Assembly (NCBI GenBank): GCA_036397995.1
Contig: DASWHX010000072.1
Span: 1 to 6,583, forward strand
Direction: 5' to 3'
From: DASWHX01 sp036397995
Lineage (GTDB): Bacteria; Bacteroidota; Bacteroidia; Cytophagales; Cyclobacteriaceae
DNA length: 6,583 nt
Shown here in pieces: positions 1 to 6,452 of this stretch. A program made the position numbers and the translations under genes. The notes beneath the pieces are model-generated. The model made no database searches. It saw nothing but the letters and a program-made list of their open reading frames with translations, and had not been told where the DNA came from. Within the stretch, counting starts at the first letter, position 1, and each line of letters begins with the position of its first letter.

Positions 1-17
1 CAAAGCAATAAAAAAGT

Positions 18-43
18 GGATGATTCTACCCGGACAATCATCC
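18..43. repeat. 8-bp inverted repeat, terminator-like on the minus strand
   Basis: GGATGATT (18-25) and AATCATCC (36-43) are perfect reverse complements around a 10-nt loop. Read on the minus strand, the hairpin is followed after two bases by a run of six T (complement of the A run at 10-15), the layout of an intrinsic terminator. On the + strand there is only CTTTG after the stem, so it is a poor terminator for a gene entering from the left. No recognised minus-strand gene lies to the right for it to serve. The stem has only three G-C pairs, so a chance palindrome is possible. Confidence 0.4.
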
Positions 44-53
44 CTTTGAATGG

Positions 54-61
54 TAATTTTG
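54..61 (+). promoter_or_regulatory. possible Bacteroidota -7 promoter element before the glycosyltransferase gene
   Basis: TAATTTTG matches the phylum's TAnnTTTG -7 consensus exactly and would start transcription roughly 30 bases before the ATG at 98, a sensible leader for the three-gene cluster. No TTTG -33 element sits at the usual distance of about 20 bp upstream, and a six-base match is easy to find by chance in AT-rich DNA. This is therefore only a candidate. Confidence 0.3.
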
Positions 62-97
62 TAACATTGCTTTCTTTCTGCCATACTCAGATGTATC

Positions 98-1198
98 ATG
101 GGAGTTTCAGCCATCCTTTTTCTTTCCTTTACTCTGGTTTCCTATGTATTCCTGATCCTATTATTCCTTGCGGCAGGTCAGGAAAGCATGCCAGCTAGAA
201 ACCTGATTGAATACCCGGTGTCGGTTATTGTTGCTGCCAGAAATGCAAAAGCTGGATTGGAAAAACTTTTAATGACTTTGAAAGATCAACATTATTCTGA
301 ATTTGAGGTTGTGGTGGTAGACGATCGCTCGACAGATGAAACTTCATCTATGCTGGAAGAATTAAAACGCGACTATTCATGGTTGAAAGTGGTGCGGATA
401 GAGAAAACTCCCGAAAATGCAGATCCTAAAAAATTCGCCTTAACTATGGGCATCAAAAAAGCGAAACATGATATTTTGCTTTTTACAGATTCCGATTGTT
501 TTCCAGGATCATCCGGATGGATCTCAGGTATGGCAAATTCCTTTGATTCTGAAACCATGATTGTGATTGGATTTTCAAATTATGAAACCAGGCACGGATT
601 ACTGAATTATTTCATTCGCTTTGAAACGCTTTGGACAGGCATTCAATACATGGCTTCCGCAGTGATGGGGAATCCTTATATGGGGGTTGGAAGGAATCTC
701 GCTTACCGGAGATCTTTCTTTGCAAAGAAAAAAGGCTTTCGAAGTTTTGCAAATGTTACCGGTGGAGATGACGATCTATTTGTTAACAAGAATGCAACTT
801 CCTCAAATACTAAAGTCGCATTGGGTAAGGAAGTGTTAACTCTTAGTCAGCCAAAAATCAGAGTTAAGGAATTTCTTGATCAGAAATTACGTCATTTATC
901 AGTAGGCAAGAGGTATCAATTGAAAGATAAACTATTGCTTGGCTTTTTCAACATTAGCTTTCTTGGAACCTTGGTAATAACGCTGGTATTAATTGCTAAA
1001 TCATCAGTATTATATTGGTTAGCAAGCTTTTTGCTTGTACGATGGTTGCTGATGATGGTCATTATCGGACGATGGAGCAAGATTCTCGGCAGTCCGATAA
1101 ATGTAATCGGAGTTCCTATTTTAGACATTCTTTACCTGTTTTACTATATTTTTACGGGTACCAGGGCATTGTTCATCAAAAAGGTTAAATGGACTTAA
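98..1198 (+). CDS. family 2 glycosyltransferase, membrane-anchored
   Basis: This 366-residue protein probably transfers a sugar from a nucleotide-sugar donor, with its catalytic GT-A domain on the cytoplasmic face of the inner membrane. A hydrophobic segment (residues 3-26) is followed by the GT-A fold: SVIVAARN (42-49), the nucleotide-binding DD pair (75-76), the DSD metal-binding motif (131-133), GVGRNLAYRR (196-205), an acidic GGDDD stretch (222-226) likely to hold the catalytic base, and QKLRH (262-266), which resembles the QxxRW motif of processive family 2 enzymes with His in place of Trp. Three hydrophobic segments follow (about 279-299, 303-323 and 335-355). ATG 98 is the first ATG after the in-frame stop at 62-64; no clear ribosome binding site precedes it. 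The end overlaps the sigma-factor gene by 10 bp. Acceptor and product (polysaccharide, glycolipid or other) cannot be read from the sequence. Confidence 0.9.
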   Translation: MGVSAILFLSFTLVSYVFLILLFLAAGQESMPARNLIEYPVSVIVAARNAKAGLEKLLMTLKDQHYSEFEVVVVDDRSTDETSSMLEELKRDYSWLKVVRIEKTPENADPKKFALTMGIKKAKHDILLFTDSDCFPGSSGWISGMANSFDSETMIVIGFSNYETRHGLLNYFIRFETLWTGIQYMASAVMGNPYMGVGRNLAYRRSFFAKKKGFRSFANVTGGDDDLFVNKNATSSNTKVALGKEVLTLSQPKIRVKEFLDQKLRHLSVGKRYQLKDKLLLGFFNISFLGTLVITLVLIAKSSVLYWLASFLLVRWLLMMVIIGRWSKILGSPINVIGVPILDILYLFYYIFTGTRALFIKKVKWT

Positions 1199-1797
1199 AA
1201 AAACAGTTTTCCGCGAAAGCTCTTGAGGATTTTAAATTAATTGATAAGGCGATTCTCGACAGAGATCAGCAGGCATTTGCTGAACTGCTGCATCGGTATA
1301 GAAAGCCGGTGTACCACATGATCTTACGGATGGTGCGCAATATTGATGATGCCGAAGACCTTACCATTGAAGCATTTGCCAAAGCTTTTAAAAATCTCCA
1401 CCGGTTTAAAAAAGATTTTACGTTCAGCACCTGGTTGTTCCGAATCGCAACCAACAACTCCATAGATTTTATCAGGAAGAAGAAATTAGAAACCACGAGC
1501 CTTGATACTTCCTATACAGATGATAATGGAGAAGCAGTATCGATGGATGTGGAAGATAAGGGATTGAATCCACAGGAGGAAGCTATTAAAAGTCAAAAGG
1601 TAGAACTTATGCAGATGTTCGTAACCAAGCTTCCTGCCAAGTACCAGCGACTGGTACGGCTGCGGTATTTTGATGAACTTTCATATGAAGAAATTGCCAA
1701 AGAACTGGATGCTCCATTGGGAACGGTAAAGGCTCAGCTCCATCGCGCCCGCGAACTTATGTATGACCTGGTAAAAGGAAGTGAAAAACACATGTAA
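1189..1797 (+). CDS. ECF-type RNA polymerase sigma factor (sigma-70 family)
   Basis: A 202-residue two-domain sigma factor that would direct RNA polymerase core to a set of promoters. Region 2 spans about residues 28-97, with the DDAEDLTIEAF core-binding stretch (53-63) and FSTWLFRIATNNSIDFIRKKK (79-99) for -10 recognition and melting. An acidic linker (about 105-130) leads to region 4 (about 135-192), which carries the -35-binding helix-turn-helix LSYEEIAKELDAPLGTVKAQ (164-183) followed by LHRAREL. Regions 1.2 and 3 are absent, as in ECF (group 4) sigma factors. The ATG lies inside the last codons of the glycosyltransferase gene, which implies translational coupling. No anti-sigma gene follows; the next gene is rsmG. 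As I recall, Bacteroidota carry a widely conserved ECF factor with a very similar DLTIEAF...FSTWLF...NN.IDFIRK core, so this may be a lineage-wide housekeeping ECF rather than a stress-specific one. Its regulon is unknown. Confidence 0.92.
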   Translation: MDLKKQFSAKALEDFKLIDKAILDRDQQAFAELLHRYRKPVYHMILRMVRNIDDAEDLTIEAFAKAFKNLHRFKKDFTFSTWLFRIATNNSIDFIRKKKLETTSLDTSYTDDNGEAVSMDVEDKGLNPQEEAIKSQKVELMQMFVTKLPAKYQRLVRLRYFDELSYEEIAKELDAPLGTVKAQLHRARELMYDLVKGSEKHM

Positions 1798-1800
1798 ATC

Positions 1801-2433
1801 GTGGATTCACCAGAGATTCTGCAACAATATTTTCCATTAACTGAAATTCAAAAAAAACAATTTCAACAGCTGCAGGATTTATACACAGATTGGAACCAGC
1901 GTGTAAATCTTATCTCCAGAAAAGATATTGATAATCTGTATGAGCGCCATGTATTACATTCCCTGGCTATTGCCAAGGTACTTGAATTTAATTCTAAAAC
2001 ACATATTCTTGATGTTGGCACAGGTGGAGGTTTCCCCGGAATTCCATTGGCAATATATTTCCCCGAATGTCAGTTTCATTTAATTGATAGCATTGGAAAA
2101 AAGATCAGGGCTGTGGAAGAGATTATTTATTCCCTGGGTCTTGAAAATTGTTATGCTTCCCACGCGAGAGCCGAGCATGTTAAAGACAAACCCCAATTTG
2201 TAGTTTCACGGGCCGTAGTAGAAATACCAAAACTTATCAAATGGGTTAAAAACAAAGTTTCCTCAAAATCAACACATCATTTGCCTAATGGGTTGTTGTG
2301 TTTAAAGGGAGAGGATGTCGGAATGGAATTAAAAACCATTAAGCAAGCATTTCACATATTTCCTGTTAAGAATTATTTCAGGGAAGATTTCTTTGAGACT
2401 AAGGTGGTTGTGCATGTGGAAATGGATTTTTGA
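1801..2433 (+). CDS. rsmG: 16S rRNA (guanine-N7)-methyltransferase RsmG (GidB)
   Basis: RsmG uses S-adenosylmethionine to methylate N7 of the guanine equivalent to E. coli G527 in 16S rRNA, near the decoding site; in other bacteria its loss gives low-level streptomycin resistance. The 210 residues match the usual family length. Visible features in order: WNQRVNLISRKDIDNLYERH (31-50), typical of the N-terminal helices; the AdoMet-binding loop DVGTGGGFPGIPLA (71-84); an acidic residue at the end of strand 2 (D96 in HLID); SRAV (136-139); and LCLKGED (166-172). The last is KGGD in many homologues, so Glu replaces Gly here. The GTG start is set by the in-frame TAA at 1795-1797 (the sigma stop), leaving only ATC between stop and start, and by alignment of the N-terminus with the family. 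It is probably expressed by reinitiation from the sigma-factor message. Confidence 0.97.
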   Translation: MDSPEILQQYFPLTEIQKKQFQQLQDLYTDWNQRVNLISRKDIDNLYERHVLHSLAIAKVLEFNSKTHILDVGTGGGFPGIPLAIYFPECQFHLIDSIGKKIRAVEEIIYSLGLENCYASHARAEHVKDKPQFVVSRAVVEIPKLIKWVKNKVSSKSTHHLPNGLLCLKGEDVGMELKTIKQAFHIFPVKNYFREDFFETKVVVHVEMDF

Positions 2434-2443
2434 GTGAAGATTG

Positions 2444-2474
2444 TGAAAAGTCGGGGTTGCCACACCGGGGAAAC
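2444..2474 (+). repeat. diverged first copy of the palindromic repeat unit
   Basis: This stretch lines up with the tandem copy at 2538-2574 at an offset of exactly 100 bp. TGAAAAGTC and the 3' block GCCACACCGGGGAAAC are identical, and the middle differs at a few bases, so the left palindrome arm is degraded. It begins 10 bp after the rsmG stop. TGCCACACC (2458-2466) pairs perfectly over 9 bp with GGTGTGGCA (2489-2497), so the rsmG transcript could fold a hairpin here. No strong T run follows, so a role as the rsmG terminator is possible but unproven. Confidence 0.75.
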
Positions 2475-2488
2475 CTAAAAAGAAGTTA

Positions 2489-2500
2489 GGTGTGGCACAC
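2489..2500 (-). repeat. inverted copy of the palindromic repeat core
   Basis: GGTGTGGCACAC is the exact reverse complement of GTGTGCCACACC at 2555-2566 in the tandem copy. It is also palindromic in itself (GTGTG-g-CACAC, 2490-2500). It can pair either backwards with the first copy (9 bp) or forwards with the second copy (12 bp, plus a G-T and an A-T pair out to 2502/2553), so two mutually exclusive folds are possible. Confidence 0.75.
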
Positions 2501-2537
2501 TTCTAAATTTATTTCTACCTAAAATCAAATTTTATGC

Positions 2538-2611
2538 ATTATCTGAAAAGTCAGGTGTGCCACACCGGGGAAACATTATCTGAAAAGTCAGGTGTGCCGC
2601 ACAAGGGAAAT
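2538..2611 (+). repeat. two tandem 37-bp palindromic repeat units
   Basis: Two units at 2538-2574 and 2575-2611 lie head to tail with no spacer. Both start with ATTATCTGAAAAGTCAGGTG and are identical over their first 24 bases. The first has the perfect palindrome GGTGTG-c-CACACC (2554-2566). In the second, three substitutions in that part shift the centre by one base but leave a perfect TGTGC-c-GCACA palindrome (2593-2603). The absence of unique spacers of even length rules out a CRISPR array. The unit resembles an intergenic REP- or MITE-like element; I do not recognise a named family. Confidence 0.85.
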
Positions 2612-2632
2612 AGCAGGGGAAAGAGGGCGGGG
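2605..2632 (+). other. G-rich tract, possible G-quadruplex
   Basis: Four G runs occur within 28 bases on the + strand: GGG 2605-2607, GGGG 2616-2619, GGG 2625-2627 and GGGG 2629-2632, separated by 8, 5 and 1 bases. The first gap is one base over the usual loop limit of seven. The tract is conspicuous in an otherwise AT-rich gap and directly abuts the last repeat unit. Formation of a quadruplex is an inference only. Confidence 0.4.
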
Positions 2633-2851
2633 ACAATTCAAGCGGAACTTTAAGTGAAAAAATTAATAAGATGATCTTCAAGTAGTTCAGCAAATAGGAA
2701 TTTCGCGAGATATAAAAATGTCCTACATTCAACTTCGAATTAAGGAAAAAATCTTCCCTCATTATCTAGATTTGTGGGTCCAGCAACACTTAAAGTAAGT
2801 TCTGTTTTTTCCATTATGTCAGCGATTTCGCCCAAATATTAATTTATTAAC

Positions 2852-5800
2852 ATGCCGCAATTCAGTCATTTACATTGTCATAGCCAGTATTCATTACTGG
2901 ATGGAGCAGCCGGAATTTCTGATATGTTTAAGAAAGCTCAGAAAGATGGGATGCGCGCAATCGCGCTTACTGATCATGGAAATATGTTTGGTGCCTTTAA
3001 GTTCGTTTCAGAGGCATCAAAGTATGATGTTAAACCAATTGTCGGTTGTGAATTTTACCTGGTTGAGAACCGGCATAAACAGCAATTCAGCAAAGAAGAC
3101 AAGGACAACCGGTATCATCAACTATTGCTTGCCAAAGATGCCGCCGGATATAAAAACTTAAGCAAGTTATGTTCGCTGGGTTATATGGAAGGCATGTATA
3201 GCAAATGGCCAAGGATTGATAAGGAGTTAATCCTTAAATACCATGAAGGACTTATTGCTACTACCTGTTGTCTTGCAGCGGAAATTCCCCAAGCCATACT
3301 TAATAAAGGTGAAGAAGCTGCCGAAGAACTTTTCAAATGGTGGCTCAATTTATTTGGCAGTGATTACTACGTAGAAATCCAGCGGCATAAACTGGAGGAG
3401 CAGGGAGTTGTAAATGAAGTGCTCCAGCGACTTGCCGCAAAATACAATGTGAAGATGATTGCCACCAATGATTCCCACTATATCGACCAGGAGGATGCCA
3501 ACGCGCATGATATTCTACTGTGTATTAATACCGGCGAATTTCAGAGTAAACCTATCTGGAATGGTGCAGGTGGCGGTGGAAAAGATTATCGCTTTGGTTT
3601 TCCCAACAATGAATTCTTTTTTAAGACTCAAAAGGAAATGGAAGCTATTTTTGGTGATCTTCCGGAGGCCCTGGATACCACTAATGAGATTGTGGACAAA
3701 ATTTCCATTCTAGATCTCCGAAGAGATGTTATGCTTCCTAATTTTCCTCTCCCTGAAGGATTTAAGAATTCAGATGATTATCTCCGTCACATTACGATGG
3801 AAGGCGCCCGGAAAAAGTATTCACAGATCACTCCTGAGCTGGAAGAAAGAATTAACAATGAACTTGGAATCATCCGACACATGGGATTCTCCGGCTATTT
3901 CTTAATAACCGCTGATCTGATAAACGCGGGCCGCGGAATGGGTGTACTGATTGGTCCGGGCCGGGGATCTGCTGCAGGATCTGTTGTTGCGTACAGCATC
4001 GGAATAACCAATATAGATCCAATAAAATACAATCTGCTTTTTGAGCGATTTCTGAATCCGGAAAGAATTTCAATGCCTGATATTGATACTGATTTTGATG
4101 ATGACGGGCGTCAGAAAGTAATAGATTATGTGGTGCAGAAATACGGATTCAACCGGGTTGCGCACATCATTACCTATGGCACTATGGCAGCAAAAATGGC
4201 AATTCGGGATGTCGCCCGAGTAATGGAAATGCCCCTTTCTGAAGCGAATGCATTGGCAAAGCTTGTTCCTGAGCGGCCAGGGATTACGCTGGAATTGGCT
4301 TACAAGGAAATTCCAGACTTAGCTGAAATCCGGAAAGGGAATGATTCCAGGGCCGAAGTTTTGCGATTAGCGGAAAAATTGGAAGGATCGGTGCGAAACT
4401 CAGGTATCCATGCAGCAGGTGTTATCATTGCACCCGACGATTTACCTGATTTAATTCCGGTGAGTACTTCAAAGGAGTCTAATTTGTTGGTTACTCAATT
4501 TGATGGAAAAGTGATTGAAGACGCCGGCATGCTTAAAATGGATTTTTTGGGGTTGAAAACTCTTTCCATTCTAAAAGACGCTATCAAACTCATTAAGAAG
4601 AATAAAGGCGTTGAAATCAACATTGAGGAAATTCTTTTGGATGATGAGAAAACTTTCAAGCTTTACCAGACTGGTGATACAATTGGGACATTCCAGTTTG
4701 AATCTGCCGGGATGAGGAAATATTTGCAGGTACTAAAACCTACGAACCTGGAAGATTTGATTGCCATGAACGCCCTTTACCGGCCTGGTCCTATGGATTT
4801 CATTCCAAATTACATCAATAGAAAACATGGAAATGAAAAAGTGGAATATCCGCATGAATTGCTTGAGCCCATTTTGAAAAACACTTTTGGTATAATGGTG
4901 TACCAGGAGCAGATTATGCAAAGCGCACAAATACTTGCGGGTTATTCTTTAGGGCAGGCAGACTTGCTGCGCCGTGCCATGGGCAAGAAAAAGAAAGAAG
5001 AGATGGATAAGCAAAAAGAAATTTTTGTTGCGGGTGCGAAAGAAAAACACGGTATTGAGAAAGAAAAGGCAGAGGAGATTTTTTCCATCATGGAGCGGTT
5101 TGCCCAATATGGTTTTAACCGGTCACATTCTGCTGCCTACTCCGTTGTTGCTTATCAAACCACGTATCTCAAGGCTCACTTTCCTGCGGAATATATGTCT
5201 GCCGTGCTCACTCACAACCAGGCCAATATTGACAAGATTACTTTCTTCCTGGATGAATGTCGTCACCAAAATTTGGTAATTCTTGGTCCTGATATTAATG
5301 AATCTAACATTCATTTTGATGTAAACAGGGAGGGACAAATTCGGTTCGGCATGGGGGCCATAAAAGGATCAGGAGAGGCGGCGGTGGAAGCAATCATCAG
5401 TGAAAGGAATGAGAATGGAAGCTTTGCAGATGTTTATGACTTTGCCTCCAGAGTAAATCTACGCTCGGTAAATAAGAAAACCTTTGAAGCTTTGGCTCTC
5501 GCCGGCGCATTTGACAGTTTTGGGCAAATACACCGCCGTCAATATGTACATGCTGAAAATGGAGAGAATTCTCTTATAGAAATGGCCATCCGGTATGGTA
5601 ATGCCCAGCAGCAGGAAAAGAATGCCTCACAACAATCTTTGTTTGGAGCGGGAACAGGAACTGCCATTTCCAAACCTAAAGCACCGGTTTGTGAACCATT
5701 CGGTGAGATCGAAAAATTGAAAATCGAAAAGGAGATGGTCGGGTTTTATATTTCCGGTCATCCGTTAGATCAATTCAGGATTGAGATGAAAGAATTTGTG

Positions 5801-6349
5801 ACTTGCCCGGTTAGAGATATTGAAAAATATAAAAATCAGAAAATAACCCTGGCCGGAGTTGTTACTAAATTCACTGAGCGTTTCACCAAGGCAGGCAAGC
5901 CGTTTGGGTTGTTCACCATTGAAGACTACGAAGACTCTATCGACCTGGCCATTTTTGGAGAAGATTACCTGAAAAACCGGCACATGATGATGCTGGACAA
6001 CTTCGTATATCTCACCGGCAAAGTTGAAGAGCGGTACAACCAGCCCGGAGTATGGGAATTCAGAACATGGAATATCCAACTTTTGGGTGACATAAGGTCG
6101 AATCTAAGCAAAGAGATTATTTTAAGAGTACTGCTGCAAGATATTGATGAAAATTTGGTCAGGAATCTGGCTGAGCTTGCGCAGGCAAGTCCTGGAAATT
6201 GCACCTTAAAGCTGAATGTATTTGATCCTGATGAAAAAATTAGCCTCGACTTTCTTTCCAAACAATACCGGGTAAGTCCAAGCAACCAGTTTTTTGACAA
6301 GCTAGGGCGGTTTTCTGAAGTTAAGTATGAGATCATAAAGTCGAACTAA
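2852..6349 (+). CDS. dnaE: DNA polymerase III alpha subunit (DnaE), replicative polymerase
   Basis: The catalytic subunit of the chromosomal replicase, complete at 1165 residues, close to E. coli DnaE. The N-terminal PHP domain (about 1-215) keeps a metal-site pattern: HxH at H8/H10, D17, H42 in TDHG, E67, H89, C139/C140, and D207/H209 in NDSH. The polymerase core follows: GPGRGSAAGS (368-377), catalytic Asp pair D412/D414 in PDIDTDF, third Asp D564 in KMDFLGLKT, RPGPM (644-648), and LGQADLLRRAMGKK (700-713) and GFNRSHSAAYSVVAYQ (754-769) in the fingers. A helix-hairpin-helix region lies near 831-864. The clamp-binding motif is QQSLF (927-931), equivalent to QADMF in E. coli. An OB fold covers about 998-1080, followed by a short C-terminal domain that in the family contacts tau. 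ATG 2852 is fixed by the in-frame TAA at 2840-2842. No frameshift or missing catalytic residue is seen. The gene is followed by trxA. Confidence 0.99.
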   Translation: MPQFSHLHCHSQYSLLDGAAGISDMFKKAQKDGMRAIALTDHGNMFGAFKFVSEASKYDVKPIVGCEFYLVENRHKQQFSKEDKDNRYHQLLLAKDAAGYKNLSKLCSLGYMEGMYSKWPRIDKELILKYHEGLIATTCCLAAEIPQAILNKGEEAAEELFKWWLNLFGSDYYVEIQRHKLEEQGVVNEVLQRLAAKYNVKMIATNDSHYIDQEDANAHDILLCINTGEFQSKPIWNGAGGGGKDYRFGFPNNEFFFKTQKEMEAIFGDLPEALDTTNEIVDKISILDLRRDVMLPNFPLPEGFKNSDDYLRHITMEGARKKYSQITPELEERINNELGIIRHMGFSGYFLITADLINAGRGMGVLIGPGRGSAAGSVVAYSIGITNIDPIKYNLLFERFLNPERISMPDIDTDFDDDGRQKVIDYVVQKYGFNRVAHIITYGTMAAKMAIRDVARVMEMPLSEANALAKLVPERPGITLELAYKEIPDLAEIRKGNDSRAEVLRLAEKLEGSVRNSGIHAAGVIIAPDDLPDLIPVSTSKESNLLVTQFDGKVIEDAGMLKMDFLGLKTLSILKDAIKLIKKNKGVEINIEEILLDDEKTFKLYQTGDTIGTFQFESAGMRKYLQVLKPTNLEDLIAMNALYRPGPMDFIPNYINRKHGNEKVEYPHELLEPILKNTFGIMVYQEQIMQSAQILAGYSLGQADLLRRAMGKKKKEEMDKQKEIFVAGAKEKHGIEKEKAEEIFSIMERFAQYGFNRSHSAAYSVVAYQTTYLKAHFPAEYMSAVLTHNQANIDKITFFLDECRHQNLVILGPDINESNIHFDVNREGQIRFGMGAIKGSGEAAVEAIISERNENGSFADVYDFASRVNLRSVNKKTFEALALAGAFDSFGQIHRRQYVHAENGENSLIEMAIRYGNAQQQEKNASQQSLFGAGTGTAISKPKAPVCEPFGEIEKLKIEKEMVGFYISGHPLDQFRIEMKEFVTCPVRDIEKYKNQKITLAGVVTKFTERFTKAGKPFGLFTIEDYEDSIDLAIFGEDYLKNRHMMMLDNFVYLTGKVEERYNQPGVWEFRTWNIQLLGDIRSNLSKEIILRVLLQDIDENLVRNLAELAQASPGNCTLKLNVFDPDEKISLDFLSKQYRVSPSNQFFDKLGRFSEVKYEIIKSN

Positions 6350-6392
6350 CCTTCCCGCTAATTTTCCCATTTTCTTTGGGAACAAAATGCTC

Positions 6393-6400
6393 TATATTTG
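6393..6400 (+). promoter_or_regulatory. Bacteroidota-type promoter (-7 element) for trxA
   Basis: TATATTTG is an exact TAnnTTTG match followed by C, in the 103-bp dnaE-trxA spacer. It predicts a start near 6405-6408 and a leader of about 45 bases. The nearest clear TTTG (6375-6378) is only 14 bp upstream, shorter than the usual spacing of about 20 bp; TTTC at 6371-6374 fits the spacing better (18 bp) but is a weaker match. The leader is AT-rich (6421-6439) and ends in an A-rich stretch before the start codon, as is usual in this phylum. The site suggests trxA can be expressed apart from dnaE. Confidence 0.65.
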
Positions 6401-6452
6401 CGTTCTGCCAAAAGCCGGGTTAAATATTATATATATTATCTAAAGCGAAAGA

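Larger units (their letters stand above)
2434..2851. other. gene-free intergenic region between rsmG and dnaE
   Basis: These 418 bp contain no gene I recognise. The first 180 bp hold the palindromic repeat cluster and a G-rich tract, both listed separately. The rest (about 2640-2851) is AT-rich. It contains short unsupported frames: 26 codons on + at 2718-2798, 24 codons on - at 2740-2814, and a 76-codon minus-strand frame (2532-2762) that runs through the repeats. None has a recognisable product. A dnaE promoter should lie here. The best candidate is weak: TTTG at 2771-2774, then 21 bp, then TAAGTTCTG at 2796-2804, which departs from TAnnTTTG. A run of six T at 2805-2810 follows only a weak AT-rich 5-bp stem (2788-2800), so I do not call a terminator there. 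Confidence 0.8.

Noticed and set aside
16..198. 60-codon + frame from GTG at 16
   Set aside because: More than half overlaps the well-supported glycosyltransferase in another frame, and its composition (rich in Ser, Phe, Cys and Pro) does not look like a protein.
1189..2433. A single fused sigma-methyltransferase protein
   Set aside because: An intact TAA separates them at 1795-1797 and both proteins have normal family lengths; noted only as a readthrough possibility.
2444..2611. CRISPR array, suggested by a 37-bp repeat unit
   Set aside because: Two units are directly adjacent with no spacer, the next is 100 bp away and diverged, one core is inverted, and no cas gene is in the window.
2532..2762. 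76-codon minus-strand open frame
   Set aside because: It runs through the repeat units, which supply its C-terminal third; the rest is low-complexity and hydrophobic with no recognisable domain.
2788..2810. Terminator from ACTTA/TAAGT followed by six T
   Set aside because: The 5-bp stem is almost all A-T and the T run starts 4 nt after it; too weak to call.
5965..6336. 123-codon minus-strand frame inside dnaE
   Set aside because: It is the antisense shadow of the conserved OB-fold and C-terminal part of DnaE; no independent support.
6362..6387. Terminator for dnaE from TTCCC/GGGAA
   Set aside because: The stem is only 5 bp with a 9-nt loop and no T run follows, so it does not meet intrinsic terminator criteria.
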